Assembly: GCF_018688335.1 (NCBI RefSeq)
Contig: NZ_CP061316.1
Coordinates: 744,001-808,000, forward strand
DNA from: Polynucleobacter sp. AP-Jannik-300A-C4
GTDB lineage: Bacteria; Pseudomonadota; Gammaproteobacteria; Burkholderiales; Burkholderiaceae
DNA length: 64,000 bases
Reading direction: 5' to 3'
Part shown: positions 1 to 9,295 of the stretch, in pieces
Numbering within the stretch: the stretch's first letter is position 1
How the letters are laid out: each line of letters opens with the position of its first letter
Program-made: the position numbers and the translations under genes
Notes under the pieces: model-generated
Told to the model about the DNA's origin: nothing
Seen by the model: only the letters and a program-made list of their open reading frames with translations
Databases searched by the model: none

Positions 1-1311
1 GTGAGTATTTCGGCCTTAGCCATCTTTGGTACTGGAGTTTTGACGATTGAGGATGTCTCAAAGCCAGAATTTAATTTCACCATAGCCAATACATTGTTCT
101 ATGTGGCTGCTATTTTGCAACTGCTATTTTGTAGGTCGCTGAATCAGCCAATTAGTAAACGCATCGAATACGCCTTCATATTTTCCGTCTTCATTTTCAT
201 TCCATTCTTTGAGTGGATGCGGATTCATGGCACATTCGAAATTCGAACCGCAGTCATTTGTGTCATTACTGGATCTTTCTTTATTTGGCAGATTGTTCAA
301 TTGCGCGAAAAGAGAAAGTCGACTCCTTCGAAGCAATTAATGTATTTGCAATACGCCACTACTGCAGAATTATTTTTTGCTATTGGGCGACTCTCTGTTG
401 TCGTTGCGTCTGGCCTCACTATTCGTCAAGTTGAGCAGATTCCCCAGTTTTTGATTCTTCTGACAATCATGCAAATCGTGATGAACACGCTGGCTTACAT
501 TGCGATTGGTGGTTATTGGTCTGAGCGTATTGCGCTGGCAAGTGCTCAATCGCAAACTGAGAACAAAGAAATTAAAGCTTTATTAACTGAGCGCGAGAAT
601 TTGATTTCTAGTTTACTTAAAGCCAATAAAACTGCAGCAACAGGGGCTTTGTCAGCCTCGATTGCCCATGAGCTTAATCAGCCCTTGGGGGCATCGCAAC
701 TGAATATCCAGTTTCTACAGAAGAAGTTATCTGAGGGTCATTTGACTGCCGAGCAAAATCAAGAGATTCTGGCTGCCTTACTAGCTGATAACCAACGCGC
801 TACCAACATCATTCAATCGCTGCGCTCTATATTTTCTGATGGAAAGATTGGCACCGAACAGATCGAGCTTGACGAATTAATCGAATCTATTCTCAAGATT
901 ACTAAGCCTGAAATTCAGGCAAAGAATATTCAAGTGGTTCTAGATCTGAGCTCGAATTCGGTAATTAACGTTAATCGTGGCGAGATCCAGCAAGTGCTCC
1001 TGAATCTCATTAATAACGCAATCCAGGCCCTAAGTGAATCCCCTCGATCCTCTCGAATGCTCCAGATTGAGAGTCGAGATGTTTCTGGGGGTGTTCAATT
1101 GCTTATCTCTGACAATGGCGGTGGCGTGCCAAATGATGCCCAGATGCACTTATTTGAATTGCTCTCCAATAGCAATAAGCGTTCAGGTATGGGCTTAGGT
1201 TTATGGCTTTGCCAACATATTGTTTCTCGTCATGGTGGCAGCATTCGTTATGAGGATGCCGCTGGCGGTGGGGCTCAATTTACCGTCTTTTTGCCATCCA
1301 CCCAGGACTAG
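1..1311 (+). CDS. Sensor histidine kinase, probably 5'-truncated by the window edge
   Basis: The protein has a hydrophobic N-terminal half with several membrane segments (about residues 25-170), a short linker, and a kinase core. The H-box has the phospho-accepting His at residue 223 in AHELNQPLG. The N-box lies near 330-342 (LLNLINNAIQAL), the G1 box DNGGGV at 371-376 and the G2 box GMGLGLW at 396-402. Family knowledge: this is a membrane histidine kinase that autophosphorylates and passes the phosphate to a response regulator. The HELNQPL type resembles the DctB/FixL class. The reading frame is open from base 1 (GTG), so the true start may lie upstream. No response regulator follows; any partner would be outside the window. 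The input signal cannot be read from the sequence. Confidence 0.85.
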   Translation: MSISALAIFGTGVLTIEDVSKPEFNFTIANTLFYVAAILQLLFCRSLNQPISKRIEYAFIFSVFIFIPFFEWMRIHGTFEIRTAVICVITGSFFIWQIVQLREKRKSTPSKQLMYLQYATTAELFFAIGRLSVVVASGLTIRQVEQIPQFLILLTIMQIVMNTLAYIAIGGYWSERIALASAQSQTENKEIKALLTERENLISSLLKANKTAATGALSASIAHELNQPLGASQLNIQFLQKKLSEGHLTAEQNQEILAALLADNQRATNIIQSLRSIFSDGKIGTEQIELDELIESILKITKPEIQAKNIQVVLDLSSNSVINVNRGEIQQVLLNLINNAIQALSESPRSSRMLQIESRDVSGGVQLLISDNGGGVPNDAQMHLFELLSNSNKRSGMGLGLWLCQHIVSRHGGSIRYEDAAGGGAQFTVFLPSTQD

Positions 1312-1405
1312 CTTACTAGCTGTAGGGCTAATTGCCCAATGACAGCCCATTCTTTACATTCGATAAGTATCTTTTTACCAATATTCGCATTAGCTCAAGG
1401 CCCAC

Positions 1406-3508
1406 ATGAAAACCCAATTAACTCTGATTGCTGCATCTATCGCACTCATTTCTGGAAATGCCGTATTTGCAGCTGGTGGCGGTGGAGTCGTAGCTGATCC
1501 GGGCGCTATGCAGGGTAAGCACTTTGATGCCAAAGGCAAAGCCCCCTCGACCTTTACGGTGGAGCTGCAGAATGGCTTACGCAAAACCCTACCTTTTGAA
1601 GATAAGCGTGATTTTGAAGAATCCAAGAGAGGATTTATTGCTGCCCCTGCTTATAAAACCATCATGGCAGATGCAGGTAACGTAGCCTGGGATATGGGTA
1701 GCTATGAGTTCTTATTGCAGGGCAAGGATTTTGATAGCGTTCATCCATCTTTACAGCGCCAGGCCATTCTCAATATGGGCTATGGTCTCTATGAAGTCGT
1801 CCCAGGAAAGATTTATCAAGTACGCGGCTTTGACTTATCCAATATTAGTTTTGTTAAAACCAATACCGGTTGGATTGTCTTTGATCCACTGACCTCCAAA
1901 GAGACTGCAAGAGCAGCTTTGGAATTAGTTAACGAGAAGCTAGGTAAGCGTCCAGTTGTTGCGGTGGTGTATTCCCACTCCCATGCTGATCACTTTGGTG
2001 GTGTGCGTGGTGTGGTTGATGAGGCTGATGTAAAGAGCGGAAAGGTGAAGATCATTGCTCCGGCTGGCTTTATGGATCATGCTGTTGCAGAGAACGTATA
2101 CGCAGGCAATGCTATGACACGCCGTCTGTATTTTCAGTACGGTGTTTTATTGCCACGCAGCCCATTTGGTCACGTTGATCAATCCATTGGTAAAAATACA
2201 GCCGCAGGCAATCTCGGCTTAATTGAACCTACCATTCTCATTAATGAGCCATTTGAAAAAATGACAGTAGATGGCGTGGAGATGGAGTTTCAAAATACGC
2301 CAGGTACAGAAGCGCCCGCTGAGATGAATACTTATTTCCCACAGATGAAGGCATTCTGGGCTGCTGAAAATATTACCGGCACCATTCATAACATCTATAC
2401 CTTGCGTGGCGCTTTAGTCCGCGATGCCTTGGCATGGTCTAAGAATATTAATAATGCTCTATATCGCTATGGCAACGAAGCACAGGTGATGTTTGCTTCT
2501 CATTCATGGCCACGCTGGGGTAATGATCGCGTACAAGAAGTCATGCGTACTCAGCGCGATAGTTACGCCCACTTGAATAATGAAGTTCTGCATTTGGCGA
2601 ACAATGGCGTCACGATCAACGAAGTGCATAACGTTTACAAGCAGCCAGAGAGCTTAAAGTCTCAGTGGGCGGCGCATAGCTACCATGGCTCAGAGGAGCA
2701 CAACAGTCGTGCGGTGATCAATCGTTACCTAGGTTACTGGGATGCTAATCCTGCTACTTTGATTCCCTTATCACCAAAAGATTCTGCGCCGCTGTATGTC
2801 GAGATGATGGGTGGTGCCGGCAAGATCATGGCAAAAGGTAGGCAGCTTTATAAGCAGGGCAAGTATCGCGAAGCGATGGAGATTGTGAATAAATTGGTTT
2901 ATGCAGAACCAAACAACACAGCAGCCAAGGATTTGCTGGCAGACATTTTTGAACAAATTGGTTATCAAAAAGAAAGTCCAAGTGTGCGTAATAGTTTCTT
3001 GGGCGCGGCCTATGAACTTCGTCATGGTATGCCTTCTGGAGCATCACCAAAGACTAATGGCCCTGATATGATCAGAGCAATGACTACTGAGTTATGGCTC
3101 AATGCCTTAGCGATTAGCATGGATAGCAAAAAAGCTGCCGGCATGAAGTTCACTATTAATCTCGACACCCCAGACAATGGTGAAAAGTTTGTAATCGAGA
3201 TGAGTAATTCTGCGCTCACTAATATCAAAGGCTATCAGGATAAAAACCCCAACCTGACTATCATCGTGAACCGTAGCGACTTAGAGAAAGTCATGGGCGG
3301 TCAAACTACCTTTGAAAAACTCCAAGCCGAAGGAAAAGCTAAATTTGAAGGCGACCGCAAAGCATTTGATCAATTGCGAAGCACGATGACTACCTTTACA
3401 CCGGACTTTGAGTTGATACCTGGTACCAAATCTAAAAAAGCCCCACCTGCTCAACCAAGCAAAGATCCGTTTGAGGCTCCTCCAATCGCCAATTCAGATG
3501 GTGCCTAA
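1406..3508 (+). CDS. Secreted alkyl sulfatase, metallo-beta-lactamase fold (SdsA1/BDS1-like)
   Basis: The 700-residue protein begins with a clear signal peptide (about residues 1-22, ending near AVFA), so it should be exported to the periplasm. The zinc motif HSHADH sits at residues 191-196. Further likely metal or active-site residues are the Glu in AAENITG and the His in ASHSWPRWGN. The middle region around 455-560 looks like the alkyl-sulfatase dimerisation domain and the C-terminal third like the SCP2-type lipid-binding domain. Family knowledge: SdsA1-type enzymes hydrolyse primary alkyl sulfates such as SDS to alcohol and sulfate. The length and domain order fit the family. It follows the kinase gene after 94 bases and is followed by a strong terminator, so it is probably transcribed alone or with the kinase. 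Confidence 0.9.
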   Translation: MKTQLTLIAASIALISGNAVFAAGGGGVVADPGAMQGKHFDAKGKAPSTFTVELQNGLRKTLPFEDKRDFEESKRGFIAAPAYKTIMADAGNVAWDMGSYEFLLQGKDFDSVHPSLQRQAILNMGYGLYEVVPGKIYQVRGFDLSNISFVKTNTGWIVFDPLTSKETARAALELVNEKLGKRPVVAVVYSHSHADHFGGVRGVVDEADVKSGKVKIIAPAGFMDHAVAENVYAGNAMTRRLYFQYGVLLPRSPFGHVDQSIGKNTAAGNLGLIEPTILINEPFEKMTVDGVEMEFQNTPGTEAPAEMNTYFPQMKAFWAAENITGTIHNIYTLRGALVRDALAWSKNINNALYRYGNEAQVMFASHSWPRWGNDRVQEVMRTQRDSYAHLNNEVLHLANNGVTINEVHNVYKQPESLKSQWAAHSYHGSEEHNSRAVINRYLGYWDANPATLIPLSPKDSAPLYVEMMGGAGKIMAKGRQLYKQGKYREAMEIVNKLVYAEPNNTAAKDLLADIFEQIGYQKESPSVRNSFLGAAYELRHGMPSGASPKTNGPDMIRAMTTELWLNALAISMDSKKAAGMKFTINLDTPDNGEKFVIEMSNSALTNIKGYQDKNPNLTIIVNRSDLEKVMGGQTTFEKLQAEGKAKFEGDRKAFDQLRSTMTTFTPDFELIPGTKSKKAPPAQPSKDPFEAPPIANSDGA

Positions 3509-3549
3509 TGAAGTCCCGTTGTGTTTAGGTCGCTGATTAAGTAATAGAG

Positions 3550-3578
3550 AATGGGCTCCTGGGAGCCCATTTCTTTTA
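3550..3578 (+). terminator. Intrinsic terminator after the alkyl sulfatase
   Basis: A perfect 10-bp inverted repeat (AATGGGCTCC and GGAGCCCATT) with a 2-base loop is followed by a T-rich tract on the plus strand. It lies 41 bases after the sulfatase stop. The opposite strand has only a weak T tract, so it serves mainly the plus strand. Confidence 0.85.
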
Positions 3579-3596
3579 TCTGAATGCGTTGGTAAC

Positions 3597-4811
3597 TCAG
3601 GCTGCGAAAGCGCCGCCATCTTCTAGTGATTTCAGTTCATCACCGGCAATACCCAATTCCTGAAGCACCTCATTGGTGTGCTCCCCAAGCAGTGGGGGAT
3701 GTCTAGATACCTGCTGTGGAGTCCCCATCATCTTGACTGCGAATCCAATGTTCGGAACCTTACCTTCAATCGGATGATCGATTTCCATGCGCATCTTGCG
3801 ATGCTTGCCATGTTCGCTATCAAATGCCTGAGGATAAGTATTAATTGGCCCAGCTGGGATGCCGGCTGCTAGAAGGAGATCCACCCATTCTTCGCTGGTT
3901 TTGGTAACGAAAGTCTTTTCAAGTTCAGCTGCCAGTATTAAGCGATTGGCAAGACGCAAGGGATTTGTCCTAAACAATGGATCCTCGAATAGCTCAGGTC
4001 GCCCAATTTTGTCGCAGAGCAGTTTCCATAGTTTTTGATTAGTAGCACCCATGACAAAGTAGCCGTCAGAGGCCTTCATGGCCTGATAGGGCGCGCTCAT
4101 ATGATTGGCAGTGCCAAGCTTGTAGGGTTCAACACCAGTTCCCCAGTACTGGGCTGTATCCCAGATGGAGAATGCCAGCGCAGAATCAAATAGAGATGCG
4201 TCAATGAATTGACCCTCGCCTGATTTGGTTTTACCAATATAAGCAGACAGAATTCCATAGGCTGCAAAGAGGGCGCAACCAATATCGGCAACAGGCACAC
4301 CAGCTTTTACTGGAGGACCATCTGGATAGCCGGCAACACTCATGACGCCAGACATGGCCTGTGCCATCAAATCAAATCCTGGGCGGTCAGCCCATGGACC
4401 TGTTTGACCAAATCCAGAGATGCTAGCGTAGACCAAACCTGGGTTGATATCTTTGAGTGTTTGGTAATCGATGCCGAGTTTTTTCATAACCCCAGGTCGA
4501 TAGTTTTCTACCAAGATGTCTGCAGTCTTCACTAATTCAAAGAAGACTTTTTTGCCAGCGTCAGTTTTCAGATTGAGAGTGACGCTGCGTTTGTTGCGAT
4601 TCATATTCAGAAAGCCCATGCTGTCTGAACCTTTCATCTTGAATCCCATGGCACCACGAGTTTGGTCACCTGTGCCTGGAGGTTCAATTTTGATGACATC
4701 TGCACCCAGGTCGGCGAGTAACATACAGCAGTAGGGGCCCGCCATGACTTGACTCACATCAAGCACTCGCACTCCTGCCAGTGGCAGGGGTTTGCTATTT
4801 GAAGCGTTCAT
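3597..4811 (-). CDS. CaiB/BaiF family (class III) CoA-transferase
   Basis: This 404-residue protein fits the class III CoA-transferase family throughout. It has the N-terminal GVRVLDVSQVMAGPYC region, the VENYRPGVMKKLG segment near 101-113, and the catalytic Asp at residue 147 in RPGFDLMAQ. Family knowledge: such enzymes move CoA between carboxylic acids through an aspartyl-CoA mixed anhydride, as formyl-CoA:oxalate and carnitine CoA-transferases do. The substrate cannot be deduced here. The gene is divergent from an enoyl-CoA hydratase homologue with about 110 bases between them, which suggests a shared role in catabolism of some acyl-CoA. The ATG start fits the usual N-terminus of the family. 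Confidence 0.9.
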   Translation of the reverse strand: MNASNSKPLPLAGVRVLDVSQVMAGPYCCMLLADLGADVIKIEPPGTGDQTRGAMGFKMKGSDSMGFLNMNRNKRSVTLNLKTDAGKKVFFELVKTADILVENYRPGVMKKLGIDYQTLKDINPGLVYASISGFGQTGPWADRPGFDLMAQAMSGVMSVAGYPDGPPVKAGVPVADIGCALFAAYGILSAYIGKTKSGEGQFIDASLFDSALAFSIWDTAQYWGTGVEPYKLGTANHMSAPYQAMKASDGYFVMGATNQKLWKLLCDKIGRPELFEDPLFRTNPLRLANRLILAAELEKTFVTKTSEEWVDLLLAAGIPAGPINTYPQAFDSEHGKHRKMRMEIDHPIEGKVPNIGFAVKMMGTPQQVSRHPPLLGEHTNEVLQELGIAGDELKSLEDGGAFAA

Positions 4812-4924
4812 TTTGTCTCAATTATTTTTATGTTTAGAATGAAGTGCTAATAATAGCTATCAATATAAAACAAATAGAGAGACCTTGTTGTGCACCTACT
4901 TACTAGGCTTCATTGATCAATTCC

Positions 4925-5728
4925 ATGGCTAATACCGAAGCTTCCAAATCACTGTCACTTGCCGAAGTTCATTTAGAGCTTCGTAATGGTATGGCATTGA
5001 TTACCTTTGATCATGTAGCTGCGCGCAATGCCATGACTGCCCAGATGTATCAAAGCTTAAAGAGCATTTGCGAAGATCTGACCAAGAACTCTGCAGTGCG
5101 GGTGGTGATTCTGCGTGGTGCTGGTGGTAAATCATTTGTCTCCGGTAGTGATATCGCCCAGTTCGCCAGCTTTACATCTGGTGAGGATGGTATTCGCTAT
5201 GAGGAAGGAATTGACGACTACCTTGCTCCATTAGCCATGTTGCCTATCCCCACCATCGCAGTCATTGATGGCATGGCAGTAGGCGGTGGACTTGCTATTG
5301 CGAGTTGCTGTGACTTTCGCATCTCTTCGCCAGATGCGCGCTTTGGAGTCCCTATTGCCAAAACCTTAGGTAATTGTTTATCCGCTGCTAATGTTGCTTG
5401 GCTTGTTGCGCACCTTGGTGTGAATATTGTCAAACGCATGTTGCTATTAGCTGAGCTCGTGACTGCACCAGAATTACTACAGAAGGGCTATCTATTGGCT
5501 ACGTATCCTGCTGAAGAACTTGAGCATGAAGCAAATCAGTTGGCAGAGCGTTTAATGAAGTTAGCGCCCATTACCCAGAAATCCACCAAGCAAACTCTAA
5601 CAAGAATAATGAAGAACAACTTGCCAGATTGCAGCGATTTGATTCGGGAATGCTATGGCAGTGAGGACTTTAAGAATGGGGTTGCAGCATTTTTGGATGG
5701 GAAGCCACCCGTCTGGACAGGAAAGTAA
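4925..5728 (+). CDS. Enoyl-CoA hydratase/isomerase (crotonase) family protein
   Basis: The product has the crotonase fold: an N-terminal ALITFDHVAARNAM segment, the oxyanion-hole region GGKSFVSGSDIAQF, and GMAVGGGLAIASCCDFRI. The usual catalytic Glu pair of true hydratases is not obvious, so it may be a hydratase, isomerase or other crotonase. ATG at 4925 is given as the start, about 14 residues before the first strand. An in-frame TTG at 4913 preceded by AGG is a possible alternative. It is divergent from the CoA-transferase gene and probably works with it on an acyl-CoA substrate that I cannot name. It is convergent with hemW, with only 27 bases between stops and no visible terminator. Confidence 0.85.
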   Translation: MANTEASKSLSLAEVHLELRNGMALITFDHVAARNAMTAQMYQSLKSICEDLTKNSAVRVVILRGAGGKSFVSGSDIAQFASFTSGEDGIRYEEGIDDYLAPLAMLPIPTIAVIDGMAVGGGLAIASCCDFRISSPDARFGVPIAKTLGNCLSAANVAWLVAHLGVNIVKRMLLLAELVTAPELLQKGYLLATYPAEELEHEANQLAERLMKLAPITQKSTKQTLTRIMKNNLPDCSDLIRECYGSEDFKNGVAAFLDGKPPVWTGK

Positions 5729-5755
5729 TTCAATTCCTATATCTGTAGATAGTTC

Positions 5756-6964
5756 TTACAAAAACATCTCTTGTAAATTATTCAGATAACGCAAACCCTG
5801 TTCGGTAGCCTTAAGCTTGCTGGGATTTGAATCTAATAAACCTTTTTTGCAGGCCTCATCCAATCCTTTTGAAACTACGTTTAGTGGCAAGCCTGTGCGC
5901 TCGCTAAAGGTGATGGTATCTACACCATCAGTGAGGCGCAATGTATTGAGCATGAATTCAAAAGGAAGATCTTTACTTGGAATCTCCCTAGCTTCAATCA
6001 AGGCATTGCCTTTGCTTTCCATTACCTGCATGTAAGTCTCGGGGTGGCGCTCGCGCACTTGTCGGGTGATTTTGTCTGGGAAGGAAATCTTGCCATGGGC
6101 TCCTGCACCAATCCCGATGTAATCACCAAAGCGCCAGTAATTAAGATTGTGTTTGCACTCTTGATCTTTCTTGGCATAGGCAGAGACCTCGTACCGTCTA
6201 TAGCCAGCCGCTTCAAGAAGAGCTAAATTCTGCTCAAAGATCGCATCAATCTGATCTTCATTAGGCAATTTGGGTGGGAAATTCGCAAAGTAGGTATTGG
6301 GTTCAAGCGTTAAGTTATAGAAAGATAGGTGCGGAGTCTTAAAGGAGAGCGCAGTTTCAATATCTGCTTTAGCAGCTTCCAGGGTTTGATTAGGTAAGCC
6401 GTACATCAGATCTAAATTGACCGACTTGAAGTGCTGCAAGGCAATCTCAATCGCGCGCTTGGCTTCTTCGCCATTATGAATACGTCCCAAGGCTTTTAAC
6501 TGCTTATCTTGAAAACTCTGGATGCCTAAAGAGACGCGATTGATTCCCGCCCTAGCAAAGCCTGCAAACTTATCAGTCTCCACTGAGCCTGGGTTGGCTT
6601 CCATAGTGATCTCGCAATCGGGCTCTAGGTTTACCCGTGCCCGAATGGCAGAGAGCAATTCATTCATGCCGTTAGCAGATAGCAAGCTAGGTGTGCCACC
6701 ACCAATAAAGATGCTGTGGACTTGACGACCCCAGATGCGAGGCAGCTCCGTCTCGAGATCAGTAATAAGCGCTTTGATGTAGCGTGCTTCATCAAATCCC
6801 TGTGAAGCTTTCACGCCATTGCCGTCATCTTTAATTTGATGTGAATTGAAGTCGCAATAAGGACACTTCTTTTCGCACCACGGAAAATGAATGTACAAAG
6901 ACAGCGGGGGTAGGGCGGTGAGTTTTGGCGTAGTGGCCAAAACGGGATTAAGCGTGTTCAGCAC
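5756..6964 (-). CDS. hemW: HemW-like radical SAM protein (coproporphyrinogen III oxidase-like)
   Basis: The radical SAM motif is CEKKCPYC, followed by DFNSH, close to the N-terminus after LSLYIHFPW. The GGGTPSLL segment and the C-terminal HemN-type domain (GIGAGAHGKIS, LRLTDGVD) are also present. Family knowledge: HemW was long annotated as oxygen-independent coproporphyrinogen oxidase but is now regarded as a heme chaperone; it has the CxxxCxxC motif of the HemN family without HemN's extra cysteine. It is the last gene of rph-rdgB-hemW. The start is uncertain: GTG at 6964 overlaps rdgB by 17 bases, GTG at 7006 overlaps by 59, and TTG at 6940 does not overlap. None has a good ribosome-binding site, so translation is probably coupled to rdgB. 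Confidence 0.88.
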   Translation of the reverse strand: MLNTLNPVLATTPKLTALPPLSLYIHFPWCEKKCPYCDFNSHQIKDDGNGVKASQGFDEARYIKALITDLETELPRIWGRQVHSIFIGGGTPSLLSANGMNELLSAIRARVNLEPDCEITMEANPGSVETDKFAGFARAGINRVSLGIQSFQDKQLKALGRIHNGEEAKRAIEIALQHFKSVNLDLMYGLPNQTLEAAKADIETALSFKTPHLSFYNLTLEPNTYFANFPPKLPNEDQIDAIFEQNLALLEAAGYRRYEVSAYAKKDQECKHNLNYWRFGDYIGIGAGAHGKISFPDKITRQVRERHPETYMQVMESKGNALIEAREIPSKDLPFEFMLNTLRLTDGVDTITFSERTGLPLNVVSKGLDEACKKGLLDSNPSKLKATEQGLRYLNNLQEMFL

Positions 6965-7547
6965 GGCTTTGAAGTTTTGCAATGAGTTCGCGTAATGCTT
7001 GGCCACGGTGGCTAATGAGATTCTTCTCTGAAGATTCTAGTTCTGCGGCAGTGATGCCGAGCTCAGGCAAAAGGAAGTGCGGGTCGTAACCAAATCCATA
7101 ACTTCCCTTGGCCTCATCAATCATTTGCCCATACCAGCGGGTTTGCACGATGAGCGGTTCAGGGTCATTGGCACTATTGACCATCACGAGCGCGCAGACA
7201 TAATGCGCTCCACGATCCGCTTTCCCTTTGAGGGCTGCAATCAGTTTTTGATTGTTAGCAGCGCTATCCCCATCAACACCTGCATAACGCGCTGAGTAGA
7301 CTCCAGGTGCGCCATCTAATGCGTGGGCACAAATTCCGGAGTCATCGGCAAGAGCAGGCAGGCCACTAGCTGCGCTGGCATGACGTGCTTTAGCCAAGGC
7401 ATTCTCAACAAAGGTGTGATGCGGCTCTTCTGCTGACGGAATGCCTAACTCACCCTGAGGGATAACCTGAAAATGAAAGGGCGCCAAGAGCTCCTGGAAC
7501 TCTCGAACCTTACCGGCATTGTTAGAAGCGAGAACGAGTTTTTGCAC
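6948..7547 (-). CDS. rdgB: RdgB/HAM1 family XTP/dITP diphosphatase
   Basis: The 199-residue protein opens with LASNNAGKVREFQELL, the substrate-binding loop of the family. It contains DDSGICAHALDGAPGVYSARYAG (about 67-90), with the acidic residues and SGxxV pattern typical of the family, and a C-terminal SHRGQALREL motif. Family knowledge: it hydrolyses the non-canonical nucleotides XTP, ITP and dITP to monophosphates, keeping them out of DNA and RNA. It lies 18 bases after rph and overlaps the start of hemW, so the three genes form one operon. Length matches the family norm. Confidence 0.95.
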   Translation of the reverse strand: MQKLVLASNNAGKVREFQELLAPFHFQVIPQGELGIPSAEEPHHTFVENALAKARHASAASGLPALADDSGICAHALDGAPGVYSARYAGVDGDSAANNQKLIAALKGKADRGAHYVCALVMVNSANDPEPLIVQTRWYGQMIDEAKGSYGFGYDPHFLLPELGITAAELESSEKNLISHRGQALRELIAKLQSRAEHA

Positions 7548-7565
7548 CAGCCACCCTTTAATCTT

Positions 7566-8297
7566 TTATTTAAATGCTTCTTTTTGGAGTTGCGTTAAAT
7601 CCGCAATACCTTGCTCTGCTAAATCTAAGAGCGCATTTAATTCAGAGCGGGAGAATGCTGCGCCTTCAGCAGTACCTTGCACTTCAATCATTCCGCCTTT
7701 ACCGGTCATAACGACATTCATATCTGTATCGCAAGAAGAGTCTTCTGGGTAATCCAAATCAAGCACTGGCACGCCTTGGTAGATACCAACAGAAATCGCT
7801 GCAACACTATCAATAATAGGATCTGATTTCAGTACACCACTTTGCAGGAGGGTATTAATCGCATCACGTGCGGCAACATAAGCGCCCGTAATCGATGCAG
7901 TTCTGGTTCCACCGTCAGCTTGTAAGACATCACAGTCAAGATGGATAGTTCTTTCACCCAATATTTTGAGATCAAAGACGCTACGCATCGCACGGCCAAT
8001 CAAGCGCTGAATCTCTTGTGTGCGACCAGACTGCTTACCTCGTGCAGCTTCACGATCGCTGCGGGTGTGAGTGGAGCGGGGGAGCATACCGTATTCAGCA
8101 GTAACCCAACCTTCACCTGAGCCTTTTTTATGGGGAGGTACCTTTTCCAGAATACTGGCGGTACAGAGTACCTTGGTATCACCAAAAGCAATCAGAACTG
8201 AGCCTTCTGCATGCTTGGTAAAAGCACGGCTGATACTCACTGGGCGCAATTGCGTAGGGGTGCGGCCACTAGGGCGGGTGATGTTGGGCTTGGTCAT
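7566..8297 (-). CDS. rph: Ribonuclease PH
   Basis: The protein (243 residues from ATG 8297) starts with [15 protein letters not shown], the usual N-terminus of RNase PH. It contains [16 protein letters not shown] and the phosphorolytic core with [19 protein letters not shown]. Family knowledge: RNase PH trims the 3' ends of tRNA precursors and other RNAs by phosphorolysis. The open frame extends 23 codons upstream into yicC, but homologous sequence begins at 8297, so that start was chosen. It is divergent from yicC with only 32 bases between the start codons and is first in the rph-rdgB-hemW operon. Confidence 0.95.
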   Translation of the reverse strand: MTKPNITRPSGRTPTQLRPVSISRAFTKHAEGSVLIAFGDTKVLCTASILEKVPPHKKGSGEGWVTAEYGMLPRSTHTRSDREAARGKQSGRTQEIQRLIGRAMRSVFDLKILGERTIHLDCDVLQADGGTRTASITGAYVAARDAINTLLQSGVLKSDPIIDSVAAISVGIYQGVPVLDLDYPEDSSCDTDMNVVMTGKGGMIEVQGTAEGAAFSRSELNALLDLAEQGIADLTQLQKEAFK

Positions 8298-8317
8298 GAG
8301 GTTTGGTCCTAAAGATC

Positions 8318-8323
8318 TACAAT
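8318..8323 (+). promoter_or_regulatory. Candidate -10 box for yicC, very close to the start codon
   Basis: TACAAT (five of six matches to TATAAT) lies six bases before ATG 8330. If it is used, transcription would begin at or beside the start codon and give a leaderless mRNA. No convincing -35 box at 17 bases is visible, so this remains tentative. Confidence 0.3.
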
Positions 8324-8329
8324 GTCCAT

Positions 8330-9274
8330 ATGATATCGAGCATGACTGGTTATGGCAGCGCTTCACGCCAAGTCTCCCTAGGAGCTGGTGTAGTAGCTGA
8401 TCTGCAGGTGGAATGTCGGGCTGTCAACAGCCGCTTTCTGGATTTGGGCTTTCGTCTTCCGGACGAGTGTCGCGGGGCTGAGCCTGCCTTAAGAGAAATG
8501 GCGACTCAAAGCCTATCTCGAGGCAAGGTCGAGTTTCGGGCCGTATGGCGCGTTAATTCGGGTGCAGCGGGGGCAGCGGGGGCAGCCAAAGCCAACCCCC
8601 ATGCCTTGGGTGCTCTAAACAAAGATCGTTTAGATGCCCTATACACCCTCCAGGAGCATGCTCAAGTCGCTTTTCCTCATGCTGAAGCATTGCGGATTGC
8701 AGATATTTTGCGCTGGCCTGGCATTGTTTCTGAACCAAGAGGTGAGGAAGAGGGTTGGATTACCGCTACTCTGGAAGCTGGTCGCGCAGCTTTAACTGCC
8801 TTAATGGATAGCCGCCATGCAGAAGGCAAGGCCCTAGTCACAGTATTAACGACCATCACAAGCAAAATGCGTGAGATTGTGAAGAGCATTGAGCCTAAGG
8901 TGCCGGCTTACGTTTCTCAGTATCAAGAAAAACTCACTGAACGCTTGGCTGAAGCATTAGCAGCTCAAGAGCAGGGCAAGGGCAGTTCTGGCACGGAGTT
9001 GATGGAGCGTATTCGTCAGGAAGTGGTGCTCTACGCAGTTCGTATCGATGTTGCGGAAGAGTTTGCTCGACTCAAGACTCATCTTCAGGCAGTAGATACT
9101 GCTCTGGCAGGTAAAGGGCCAGTTGGAAAACGTTTAGATTTCTTGATGCAAGAGTTGAATCGTGAAGCCAACACCTTGAGCTCTAAATCTGTTTCAGAAG
9201 AATGTACTCAAGCTGCTTTAGAGCTCAAGCTCTTGATTGAGCAGATGCGTGAACAAGTCCAAAATTTAGAGTAA
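8330..9274 (+). CDS. yicC: YicC family endoribonuclease
   Basis: The protein (314 residues from ATG 8330) starts with [10 protein letters not shown], the family signature. It has the [17 protein letters not shown] segment and a C-terminal domain ending with [18 protein letters not shown] and [15 protein letters not shown]. Family knowledge: YicC/YloC proteins are conserved and have recently been shown to act as ribonucleases in small-RNA decay; older annotations say stress-induced protein. The start at 8330 was preferred to the upstream TTG because homology begins there. It heads the yicC-gmk-rpoZ-spoT cluster. A 9-base in-frame repeat encoding Ala-Ala-Gly interrupts the N-terminal domain at 8564-8587. 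Confidence 0.92.
   Translation: MISSMTGYGSASRQVSLGAGVVADLQVECRAVNSRFLDLGFRLPDECRGAEPALREMATQSLSRGKVEFRAVWRVNSGAAGAAGAAKANPHALGALNKDRLDALYTLQEHAQVAFPHAEALRIADILRWPGIVSEPRGEEEGWITATLEAGRAALTALMDSRHAEGKALVTVLTTITSKMREIVKSIEPKVPAYVSQYQEKLTERLAEALAAQEQGKGSSGTELMERIRQEVVLYAVRIDVAEEFARLKTHLQAVDTALAGKGPVGKRLDFLMQELNREANTLSSKSVSEECTQAALELKLLIEQMREQVQNLE
8564..8587 (+). repeat. In-frame 9-bp tandem repeat in yicC
   Basis: Two perfect copies of GCAGCGGGG are followed by a partial third (GCAGCC), encoding Ala-Ala-Gly repeats. The unit length keeps the frame, so copy-number change would alter only a small Ala/Gly linker. Confidence 0.7.
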
Positions 9275-9295
9275 CCATCACTTACACAAATTATT

